From Apostichopus californicus (lineage: Eukaryota > Echinodermata > Holothuroidea > Aspidochirotida > Stichopodidae), in contig JAIPMN010002175.1 in NCBI GenBank assembly GCA_020650975.1, forward strand, positions 1-63,349: a stretch of 63,349 nt of DNA. Direction: 5' to 3'. Below, piece by piece: positions 35,901-47,800 of the stretch. The notes beneath the pieces are model-generated. The model made no database searches. It saw only the letters and a program-made list of their open reading frames with translations, and was not told where the DNA came from. Both the position numbers and the translations under genes were made by a program. Numbering within the stretch: the first letter of the stretch is position 1; each line of letters opens with the position of its first letter.

Positions 35901-38900
35901 CACAAGGTGTCAATGGCAGCATAGCACATCAGAAATCATGACATCTATTACTTCGGTTAATTGGGTTAAATATAAATTAATTTCAGATTAAGAAAATCCT
36001 GCAATTCACAACAATGAAAGTTTGAAGATAAAGTCTAGTTTACAGTGGCAACAATTCAAACAATACGTCCAAGCTGCTGCGTCAGGGCTCATTTCAGATT
36101 CTTGTACCTTTGATATTACTTCTCGTATTGCATAGTACTTTTCCGTAGGGTCGCCTGCTTCAGATAACGGAGCATCATAATCGTGAGTTGAACACTGAGG
36201 GCGGTACATTCCATTCTTGTAATTCCCACCAGTCCAAAACGCAAAGTTTGTTCCACCTTCAAACATGTACCTATGGCATTAATAGGTGATGTCAATTGTG
36301 GTACGCATGCAGTCGTACTTCGTAAACTTCGTCAAATCTGACTAACCAGTGGAAGTGTAAAAGTAAAGATTTTCATGGATTCCTAAGATCATTAATGTCC
36401 ACACAGATCTCCCTTACCTGCGAAACTTATGGAAATAGCAAAACCTTCATGTCAGGGAGGATTTTTCCTATTAGGCCTAAGCCTTAATCTACTTTGGAAT
36501 TTACTACCCTGGTTTGTAAGTGTTTAGTCAATTTACAGACAATTTAAGGTCATGTTACTTTCTTATGAATTTAATCTCAAAGTTATTCCCAGAAATTGAC
36601 AAAGATAAAATCAAACAACTGGTCGTTTCAGTGAGGAGTCTGTGGTAGATAATCAACAAGGTATAGAAGCCTGACCAAGGGTGCATCACCATGCTTCATC
36701 TTTCAACCATATTTGGCAATCAGTAGAATGACCTTTGAAATCTTAACACTAATATATGTATATTCTTGAAATATTTTTTATTTTTCATACTCCTATTTAA
36801 TAATATGATTATATATGTACTGGAATAAACAAATGAAATGATAAACTTCTACCATCTTCCACCTGACATTGAAGTTTCAATTGCTAAAGTTAATCAAAGT
36901 TGTCTCTTTGTTCTTTTAAACAATAGAAGAAAGAAGATCATATTTTGTACTTACATATTTACATTTACACCCATTGAAAGTAAATTATCAAGACTCTTGG
37001 TGAAAATAGAAGTTGATAACGTTTGATGAGGTTCCCCCCAGTGATCTAGCCAACCGGTGTAGAATTCAGAATTGACCTGTAGAAAGAATGAAATAACAGA
37101 CACCAACTATTACTCATCTTTACTTAACATATTATTCAGTTTTCTGGGTGGATTTGTTGATGCAAACAAGAAACTGGCATTTTTGATAGTATTCAATCAC
37201 ATTTGATGTGATCGGATTTCTGCAGAACAACAGCTGAAGTAAAGTCACAGTTGACTTGATGAAGGGGAGAAAACTTTCAACAAAACTTATACTTCTAATA
37301 AAGTGCAATTCCATTCCTGAGTTTTCCATAATGAATTCTCACTTCATACTCCAATACTTTTGTTTCATCTATGCATCCCCAGGTACAATTACAAAGTGTT
37401 TCACCAGACCCCCAACCCCCCTCCCCACCCCAGACATAGGGAGTATCATCATTGACCTCAACCCATTAATGGATGAGGCTGAAATCAGCGAAAGTTTTCT
37501 TTTTTCTTTGCCCAGGGTGGCAGTTTCAGACTTGTTCCATCTCCACAGTCACAGACAGAAATTCCACAGTTAGTAAAATACAGAGCCCATTCTTCTTTAA
37601 GGACTTCAAACATTTATTTTTTATGCAGCACCCTTTTGGACCAGTTTGCGCTCACAGACTTTCAAAACATTTTCAAAGACCTACTGGGGGTACTCAGAGC
37701 CCAGTCTCGGAAAGATTAATAGAAGCACACGCTTCCCTGATATGAAAATTCCTTTACGAAACATACAATCATTGTCTATGTATTAGCCTTTGATTGAAAC
37801 AAACAAACACCACTCAATTGAAGGAGGCATAAAACATGTTTGAAATCTTTGATTTAAAGTGTTGAGATCATGGTTCTTACCAATGGACCGTTGGGCTGAA
37901 AGGATCGAAGTAAGTCAAAATGGGCAGTAGCATTCTCAACTGAAATAAATTGAAGACACAAAAAACCATCAAGTTAATATAACTCTGGCTTCCTCTTCTA
38001 GAAATGGGTATGATTTTAAGTAAACATTTTGATATCTGAACAATACCAATATTGCCACTTGGAGGAAAATAGTAAGATTCAGTATAATTTTCAAGTTAGA
38101 AAGAGTGGAGGGAAAGGGCTGACAGGAATGATGTATGAGCTTCATTATCTTGATTTACATTCCTCTTTGTACTGAAGTAAACAAACAAGAATGAATCTAC
38201 AACTATTGAACAAACAATAAAAATCATCTGTATAATATGAGATTGGGATAGGAATCTTGATTACACAGAATGAGTTGTAATGATGTCATACTTTCTATGG
38301 TTAAATCCAATAAAAATCTGCCATTTTCATGAATTGAGTCAAGTTTGTGACTTGAGACATTGTACTATCTCCATCGTTTAAACTTCACAACTTTACTCTA
38401 TGCCCGGGCGGTTAAGGCCGAACTTTTATTCCTAACGTGACTTTTTCTACCCAAAATAAATTTCTGCTTTTTCAAAATTTGTGTTCCTACAAACTGTTTT
38501 TCCTACTCCATTTTTACTTTATCATTTAGATGTAATATGCAACTAACATTAAAGAGTACCTGCTCTAAAATCAATGGTTGCTAACACTCCTTTGATCATT
38601 CCACAGGTTAACATGCTCTTAGAAGGTCCGTCCGTCGTGAAGTAGACAACATCATCTCCCAGAACATTCACGAATAATTTATGCAAATATTCCATGTAGG
38701 TGTAATCACAGGCTGGGTAGCTTCCATATTCATTTTCAATCTGTTAGTTGGTCAGAAAGAAACATTAAAGGTAGAAATGGTCAGAAAAATCACTGAATTA
38801 AGATTAAATCGGTCCAGGGAAAAAAGAAAAGATAAAAAAAGATTAAATGTGTCCATGCAATACTCATCTTGACAGTTACTGAGAAATTATCCAACAAAAC

Positions 38901-41900
38901 ATGGATTGATAGTTATGCAATTTTCTGAACAAGATATCCATAAATGTAGAAAACAAATTAACCTAACTTTCCACCTCACCTCAATTCCCTTGGACAAACT
39001 TTAACAAAAAATTTAAAAAAATTATCTAAATTTTAAACAGCTGACTAAAATTCAAAAGATGTGTTTGAGATTTAGTTGCCATGGTTACTCTATTGTCAAA
39101 ATTTAAAGCAGCTAGTTGTGTTGCCAACATGCACACACTCTCTGTCACCATTTAATCATCAGGCACACCAAAATGTGCTACTTGCAATGCTTAGCTTCTT
39201 ACAAAAGTACTAGTCTTTGTACTATGTTCCTAGCCTAAGTTGTATATTCTGAACAGATGTTGTTATAAATACAAGGCAATATTCTTAAGAACCAATGTAC
39301 CACTTGATTGTAAAATTGATATGATGCACAAATATTAACAAAAATATTGTAGTACTTGAAATCATCATTGCAATAAAATTTGCAAAAAAATTCATTAATT
39401 AATTAACAAATCATGTGTTAATATTGCATGGCACCAGGAATGACAAATGTTGCGATAGCAAATGCAAACTTCAGCTTTGAGTTATTTGGCATTGACACTG
39501 CTCGCATTTATTTACAGCTCAAACCTGTCAACTGACCATAAAGATTAGACAGAAAACTTACTTGTACTAGAATTATAGGTCCGCCATATTTGTACAGATA
39601 TGGCTTCACCATTGAAAGAAGTTTGTTCATCCACTTGGTGGCTGGCTGTAAATAATCTATATAAGTAACAAGGGGAGAAAACCTCTCAAATTTGGGACAT
39701 TTTAGACGTATAATTGGTCCAATCATCATTTGAAGTGTTAGAGATTATGGGATATTCATGTTAAAGTTAAGGAACATTTAAATTTAAAATGACTATCAAC
39801 ATTGACAAACATTGCAAGGAATGCTTTTGTCAAATTTTATGTTATTAAGACATCTAATTATAAGTTGGTCTTCATAAAAAACAATGACAGAGATGATTCA
39901 GGAAATATTTCATAGTTACAATTAAAATTCATATTAAAACTGCAAAGAATACTACTTTATTGACATTATCGAAGAATAGAAATATAACACAAATAAGACC
40001 AGGCCTTGTGCTTTGAGGCTTGCAAGTTTGATCGAACATCATGGCACACATTAAATGAATGTAGTATGATTGAACGCAGATGGTATAAAAAAAATAAAAA
40101 ATAAATTAAAGCAGAAATGATGTTTTGGTGGAGGGCAATTGATATCATACACCAATTGTAAACAGCACACCTAACCACCTAAAGTGTGATTTTTAGAACA
40201 TGCGGAATATAAAAGACGAGGCCTGTAAGACACTTACTAAACCATCAATTGAAATGTCCATTCTAAAAAGCACGAAAGTCAACAGAAAAGGGAAAGCATT
40301 TCCAGACCCTAACGGTACGTCAACTGAACAACCTCCAATCCCGCCAATGAAAAGGTTAGAAACAGCAGCTTTGTTTTTACTTGTGTTTCTGTCTGTTGTT
40401 ACTAAAATTTACCATGAATACAGCTTATCAACTAAACTGATAAAAATCATAACACTAAGCATGAAGATAGCCCTCATTATTTTTCGGAGTGTAATGTGTG
40501 TCTTAATCAATGAGTGTCTTAATCAATGTGTGGTAGACCCCAGTCACAGCATTCAGTAGCTTGACTGCAGGAAAATTATGGAACTTTTAATACCGAAGAC
40601 CATCTGAACCAAACACAAATATTAATTAGACCCCATAATATTAATAGCAAAAAATGAGAAAGGGTCAACTGCAGGGAAGAAAGAAATTTATCAGTCTGCT
40701 ATCAAAAATGCAAAATGTAGTTATTCATAACTTCTTACTTTCGTCTGAAGTTCGTAGAGATATGCTGGTGTGTTTTAAGAGCCATCCTGGTAGTCCTCCC
40801 TAAAAGGAAACAACAAAAGCAAACTGTGCAATGAATACTATCTTATAACTTGCATCACATGTAGTCTAGCTTCCTCCTGTAACAAATAAGTAATCTCAAA
40901 GCCATAACATCATGTAAAATGATAAACAGAAAATTGACAAGTAAATTTAACACAACTTTAGAGAACAAAGAATTAAATTAAAATATTGGAACAATATTAG
41001 TCATTAAAATAACTATTTCAGCAGTTGCTCATGCTACGTTGCAACTTTCAGAAAGTGTTAACGAACCGACCAAGCTCCCCAGGATCCAATTAAGGTAGTA
41101 CCTTCATTGAATCATTTATTCCACAAGAATGAACCATGAATGTACCATGTAATTTGTAACACATGAAGTACCCTGCTTGACTTATAGTGTTACAGTGTCA
41201 CATGTGCTGTAGTCTACATCATTCCTTTCATACTAATCCATAATGTATTGACCTCAGTATTATACCTTCAATATATTAGAATACAGATTGACGTTCCTTA
41301 CATAAGACAAACATTTAAAAAATGAGGGCATGGAAGGTAAGGAGGAGCAGAAGGGATGGAAACCATTTCTGTTTTTGTCAATGGAAAGCTACATCCCTAT
41401 ATGGGTTAATGACCAATCAATTTCTTTAACGTATTGTCATGGCAAATGCACACCACAGTAGATTAGTACTGTTCCACTGCAGAAAGAGAATTGTTGCTCA
41501 CCAGATCCCACTCAGAGCACATATATGGACCCGGTCTCAAGATAACAAGAAGTCCCGTTTCATTAGCCAGTCTCAAGAACTTCAAAAGGTCGGCACCTCC
41601 TTCAAAGTTATATTCACCAGGATTAGGCTCATGAAGGTTCCATGGGATGTATCTGCATGATAAATTAAACATTGATCACTAAAAATTGGAGCATTAAATA
41701 TATTTTGACACATTGTCATGAGATTTAAATAATAACCAGGTGTCACAGAAGAAGAAACATAACATTCTCCAATAGATATATATCATATTACCATATTGTA
41801 ATATGAAACTTGTCCAGGAATGAAAAAGATGTTGCATTGTAGATAACTCTGAAAGACAAGTCACAAGCAATGTCTTAATGTGATGTGCAAAGTTGACCAA

Positions 41901-42951
41901 GTTGATGCACTATCAGGGAGCAAGGGTCAAAACCACTCTGGTGCAACTTAGATTTATTATTTGTATCATTTTAATTTTTTTTTTTGTCAAAGAGCCTAAA
42001 GGTTCTCTGGAGCAATTTCTGAAACATTCTGAGGGGAATTTGAAAAGGGCTCTGTTAACAAATCCTAGTAGTGGGTTTATCAGTCATACAGTAAGTTAGT
42101 ATCAATATCAGTAGGTTAAATTATATCAGTTAGGTATACATATTGATGCATGAGCATGGAAGCATACACTGTAGTTTTAATATATTGCTTTGATCTTGAT
42201 TAACCAGGGTGAACCACATATATATCAATGGACCAGATTGTCTGTATCATGGCCATAACTGAATGCCATGAGCTCAATGCTATTGTCATTGCAAAGACTT
42301 TTTCTGTCTGGCCCAAACCTTCCTTCTTTCAGACTTTGTTATGTGACACTTACAGTTCAATGGCATTTAGTCCTGCAGAATACATCTTTTGTAAACGGTC
42401 TTGCCAGTAGTCAGGGTGGATTCTAGCATAATGTATGCTGCCAGACACATAGCGAAATGGCTCTCCATCTTTCAGAAATGTATCGTTTCCAAAATCAACT
42501 TGAAACGACCGTTCCTGTGATACGTAAAACATGGAAAGATTTTGTATTACATCAGACATATTAATAATATAAGGAACCCTCGATTAAACAACCATCCGGT
42601 AAATGAGCACCAATGAATTTAATATTCAACCGACAATAAGGTAAACAAGCAAGAGCGCCATCCTTATTGAAATGACATTCGGGTGAAAAACTGTAGCACC
42701 CACCTTTCTGTAATACTAATAGGTGGAATAATGAGTTAATGTTCGTAACAATGCACTTGAGGCTTTGGTATACATTTATAGCATTGACTCAACATATATG
42801 ATAACGTTAGGTAGTAACCAAATAAAGTAACCAAATAATTAGCCTAGCCTAGGCCTATATGAAGACATTAATAATGTGATGCAGCTCTCACCAACAACGA
42901 ACTTCCGCTAAGGGTTGAGAAGGCAAGTGCCAAGAAAATTGCAAAGATCAT
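32933..42951 (-). CDS. GLB1: Lysosomal beta-galactosidase (GH35)
   Basis: Removes terminal beta-linked galactose from gangliosides, keratan sulphate and glycoproteins in the lysosome. Exons (5' to 3', minus): 42892-42951, 42354-42514, 41502-41652, 40739-40799, 39562-39656, 38560-38740, 37881-37939, 36955-37076, 36108-36270, 35044-35208, 34676-34783, 34067-34198, 33556-33771, 32933-33121; 1863 nt (620 aa), all in phase. A signal peptide covers about residues 1-18 ([16 protein letters not shown]). GH35 hallmarks: [48 protein letters not shown] with acid/base E180, and [12 protein letters not shown] with nucleophile E260; the 80-residue spacing equals that of human E188/E268. The beta-sandwich C-terminus has [11 protein letters not shown] and [10 protein letters not shown]. 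It is somewhat shorter than human (677 aa), mainly at the C-terminus. It is an ordinary intact housekeeping gene, though a GLB1L paralogue is possible. Confidence 0.95.
34200..34430. repeat. CATAACATAG-type minisatellite in a GLB1 intron
   Basis: Irregular 5-10 bp units such as ACATAGCATA, ATATCATAAC and ATGACATGAT continue from just upstream of exon 34067-34198 (gene orientation) for about 230 bp. Confidence 0.7.
35440..35760. repeat. Degenerate tandem duplication in a GLB1 intron
   Basis: Two blocks of roughly 180 bp share GAAGTAAATCACCAAACTTA / GAAGTAACCACCCAAACTGA and CTGCAGTGCCTGGTGTACA / CTACAGTGTCTGGTAAACA. They lie between exons 35044-35208 and 36108-36270 and contain no coding signal. 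Confidence 0.5.
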
Positions 42952-44823
42952 TGCAACGGAATCGGTGGGTGTCTATTCCAATACCATGTGTCTCAATTTC
43001 AAATAACCCCAAGCAACACCTGACGTCCCTAGGCACCTGTGTAACATTAACACTTTAATTAGGAAGCAATTCCTGTATGCTGATTATTACGGTACCCATG
43101 AACAGTCATTACGAATCAAATAATTAATTGTAATTCAGACGTTTCGTCTTAATATCTCAATTACTTATTTTTATTTTGAATTTAACAGTAATAAATTTTA
43201 TATTTTGGATTAATATTCAAAATTCCCACTAATAATTCTTTTTAACTTTACTTCGTATTTTGTTTCTAGGCCACTGTAGAAAATATTTTCACAATTTTGT
43301 CAACAAAGTTTAGTTTGTTTTGCAATACTTATTATTGGTACAGTAGTGTGTTCCGCTACATAAAGTTCAACTTTAGCCTTTTCAATTTTTCAGGTGTCAC
43401 GTTCAGGCTTGTAATTCACATAAACTGCTCCAAAGGTAAGAAATACGCTGTAATTGGAATAATGCATGTCTTATCTTCTAGTTCACTCAACAATTGGAGG
43501 TGAACATGACTTAGAACAGACGGCACGAAGCAGGATTCATAAGACTAACGTTAGGCCTTGTTATCACTGTGTGGAAATCATTTTGTAGGCCTGGCGATAG
43601 GGTTAACATATGTCGGCATTGCCTATAGGATGCATAGCCTAGTATTACTATTATAAGTAACAACAGGCTACAGCTCTACCTGGATATAAGCACTACGTAC
43701 CGAATAATTACCAAAACAAATCAGGTCCAGTTATGCAAACCAATTATTTAACAGACTCGTAAGTTCTAACGTTATAACACTAATTTTAGTTTTATACTTA
43801 AGAACATAATTCCTTTTTTCCTTCAAAAGGGACATGTTGATGATGGCATGTTGATGTGTGTGTGTATGTGACAAACTTTTTTTGTGTTAATAACAAATTT
43901 ATTTTGTTAAAAGGGTTGGTGACACAGCTGCAGACTTGTTAGATCAATTAGGTAAAAGAAAATTTCAATGTATTTGTTGAACATCTATGTGCCTGTATTC
44001 CACATAGGTAGACTGTCCTTTCTGAATATTGAAACATTTTGGCATAGGAATATATGTAGAATCTTTATCAGTGACATAATTGGTTGCTGCCCACTGTAAT
44101 GGTCTAGGGAGTTTGAAATCGCTGATCTTCTGATTCTCATTTAATTCTTGGACAAATGAAACTGAACTTGCTCTACATAAGACAGGTAGTTGAATGGAAA
44201 TTTTATGGCAAGGAATCACAAAGCCTTCAGGCTTTCTGGTTATCAGTGCTATAGTAAAATATGTCAAGTGGACATGTTATTACAGCACCCTCAAGGAGGT
44301 GATCAAAATACCCTGTACTTCAACTTGTAAATACACATGTTATTGAGATTGTTCTGACTAAAAGGTATGAAGGCAATATTCTTGAGTCATTTAGTATCAA
44401 ACTTAACACATACATATAAAACAGTATGCTAATTTAGGGAACATGCAAAATTACTGTACCTACTACCATACAGAAATATGCAAATGATTTTCCCTCAGTC
44501 AGTCTCACCACAAAAAATTGTGAACACCAAGATTGTCATAAAATTATGAATGCCATGCAAGTACATGTGCACAAACTGTGCAGCACCATTCTGAAGCATT
44601 TCTCTATAAACTATGGTGTCAGAATATACTTCCTTCGTTATCTAGCAAAGAGGTTTATCTTCAATGGAATAGTAATAGATCAATATGATATAAGATGACA
44701 AGTACCAGCAGATAAGATGACTTATGCCATCAATATTTTATTGGTGCCTTTCTTATTTTCCAGGGGAGGCTTCAGTTAGCTGATTGGATACAGACTTCAT
44801 AACAATAGAACATCAGAAGAACC
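42952..44823. other. Divergent spacer between GLB1 and ANO10
   Basis: 1.9 kb with both 5' ends. A possible ANO10 untranslated exon ends at about 43435 with a good donor (CCAAAG|GTAAG), and an acceptor (TATTTTCCAG) at 44763 precedes the ANO10 coding start. CTAGGCCTA-like motifs flank the GLB1 start at 42841-42860 and recur near 43560-43700. The 100-codon minus-strand open frame at 43965-44267 is unrecognised and not called. Confidence 0.5.
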
Positions 44824-47800
44824 ATGGAGGTGAAATTGTTGAAGCAGAGAGCAAAGTGCCAAGCAAAGGAAGCAGTTCTTCAAGGTATTAGTAATTAGGG
44901 AACAACTTCAATTCAGTCAAATAGTTCATGTCAGTTAATAAACATGTTTTTTGTTGTTGTGTGTACAAACCAGTGGTAGTTGTCTATGGTGATTATATTA
45001 GCAAGGAATACACAGCATTCTTTGCCTATCTAATTGCAATAATTAGACTGCTAGAGCTACCTGGTGTTAAGCACTAAAGGGGAACAAGTTGGAACCACCA
45101 GTGGATGGTATAGGGGGAAGGGATGGAAATGGTGTAGAGGGTCATTGATCCATAGATATTAATTGATTAAAGCTTATTATGTTGCTTGAATCAGAGTAAT
45201 GTCCAATAATTGTTCTTTGGATTTCAATGCAATTTTTCATTATATTTACAAATTTTATACTGATTGGGATTCATTTTTATCTTTTTTAAACTTGCAAATG
45301 GACATCTGTGGATTTCTGTAGAAAAATTTAAGCTAAGACAAGTCTGATATAGAGACCTGATCTTCCCTTCTTTCCAACAGCCAAAGAATATGGGCAGACA
45401 ATTAAGGACACTGCTAAATACATGCATGAGAAGAAACTGTGCTTTGAAACTGTACCAACCACAGACTGCCATGTTGTATTGACATTCCCTAAGAAGACAG
45501 ATATAGCATCTCTTAGCTGGATTGAAGGTATCTTGAAGGAAAACCTTCCAGATTTAACCGTTCATAAACGTCTTCATCCTTACACTAACATGACGGGCTG
45601 GTACCTTACTGCATCTTTTGATAGGTAAGGTTGTGTTCATTCATAGGTTCATTAGACTCTTTATATAACTGGCAATTTGAACTTTAACATAAAAGACTTA
45701 ATAATAACGTCTGTTTTATTCCAGTGACAGTTTAGACAAAAAAAAGTTCATAGGACAATGGAAGAATCACATGACAGAAACACTGCAGCTTCAAAGAATC
45801 CTAAATTCATCTTTTCCTTGCATAATGCATGTTGTAGTTTGTGTTTCACTGCATATTCATGTTGTGTTGGGTCAGCCTCCCACAGTTGTTACATGATCTG
45901 TGTGTATGTATGAGTCCAAGCAAGCCTCATTGCTAGAATATGGGTACATGCTGTACCCAGTGATTGCACTGGGAGTCTGGGTACTGGCAGAGTCTGGCAG
46001 GTACCCAAGTACTTGGTGCAACCACCACACATAACCACTACACATAACCACTACACATAACCACTACACATAACCACCACACATAACCACCACACATAAC
46101 CACCACTACACATAACCACTACACATAATCACCACTACACATAACCACCACTACACATAACCACTACACATAACCACTACACATAACCACTACACATAAC
46201 CACCACTACACATAACCACCACTACACATAACCACCACTACACATAACCACCACTACACATAACCACCACTACACATAACCACCACTACACATAACCACT
46301 ACACATAACCACCACTACACATAACCACCACTACACATAACCACTACACATAACCACCACTACACATAACCACTACACATAACCACTACACATAACCACT
46401 ACACATAACCACTACATATAACCACTACAAGTCTGTTAGTAAGTATTAAGTAACACTCATCATGTCTGCATGTACAGCATTATAACTCACTCAGACCTAT
46501 AGTGCAGTAGTTTCAATCAAGCAGCAACATTGTTTTCCATTTAATCCCTGAACTGACAGCTAGTTGAGAGATCTGTAGAAATTAGCGTTTTATGCAGCTG
46601 CTTCTTTGTATAATATATGCAGGTATGACAGAAGTATGTTGTAAGCTACTACTATCTTTCATGTTAACTCAGTCATGTTAACATGTACATACTGTAGGTT
46701 CATACATATAATTTATAGACAAATTAACATTTAAAAAAACTCTTATATCTCATTGGTTAGCTTATCATATCTCTTTAACCTTATAATTACCTCTAACTAT
46801 CTCTTAAGGCAACTTTCTCTTGAAATGAAACTTGACTAGCCATTACACGTTTAACATAGAAGTTATGCCATGTTTGAGAACGGGGAGTAATTTAGTGTGC
46901 CAAGCATATTCACAGTTCTGAAGGCTCTTAATTTTGTCTGTTCTAAATACTACAGCTTCTGTCTACAGAAACTGCTATACACCTTGCAGTTGTATAGCAA
47001 CTTGCTCATTCTCCATAGCATTTGCTATGGGATACTGGATAAATTGTTCCATTTCACAAAGTTCTGTAAGTCTTATCTGAATCTATGGAACAAGGTTAAG
47101 GTTTATAACTGAATTAGGTTCAAGGTAATTAAAGAATACGTAAACGATAGTTGAATAATACTGGTGCATGCATTGAGTTGAAAATTAGTGTTACCTTTGA
47201 ACCTGCTGCCATACACTGGTACTTATACAGAAATATACATGTTAAAGTACTTGATAGCTTAACTATTGATTCAAGATGATGTTTTAATTTCCTGTGGTGA
47301 TGATTAATATCATAGGTATAAGTTTTATCTTGATCTCAGTGCCATAAACCTGTTTGTGGGTTTTACAAATATTGAATCAAGAACACATAGTTGAAGGGAA
47401 GATATTCACAGAAACTATTCCTGTGTTTATCAGACCGTACCTCTGCAATAGCATTACACCTTTGTAAATCACACCATTTTGCCATACTGAATATGGCATT
47501 AAAAAAATCGGAATGCTTATATTTATTGCATGATTAAAGATCCTTTGTGCACCTGTTTGCTACTCTTATTGATTCACACTCACAATAATCTTTTATTTAT
47601 ACAGAATACCATAAAAATCAGAAAAACTTTATTCAATGCAAACAGACTCACAGTAATGCTAACTGTAATATTGCTTACCATCTGTATGCATAATATCACT
47701 AAGTCTTAATCAGTTTTATACTGCAGTAGTACTGACACTGCTGTGTCATATAACATTACATGTGTTATTAAGTGAGGTATGTACAAGCTGTCTTTAGTCA

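Noticed and set aside
40200-40559. 119-codon plus-strand open frame in a GLB1 intron
   Set aside because: No homology, antisense to the gene, and no splice or promoter context; treated as chance.
43965-44267. 100-codon minus-strand open frame (contains PRPLQWAATNYVTDKD)
   Set aside because: Its composition looks almost protein-like and an acceptor-like TATAG precedes it, but there is no recognised family, no partner exon and no donor; open frames of this size occur by chance in the window.
45723-45898. Possible alternative ANO10 exon after an acceptor at 45722
   Set aside because: It reads in phase for about 58 codons to a stop but has no matching homology, and the exon at 48725-48863 continues the conserved protein properly.
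46020-46430. CRISPR-like regular repeat
   Set aside because: Units of 13-16 bp with no unique spacers in a eukaryotic intron; it is a minisatellite.
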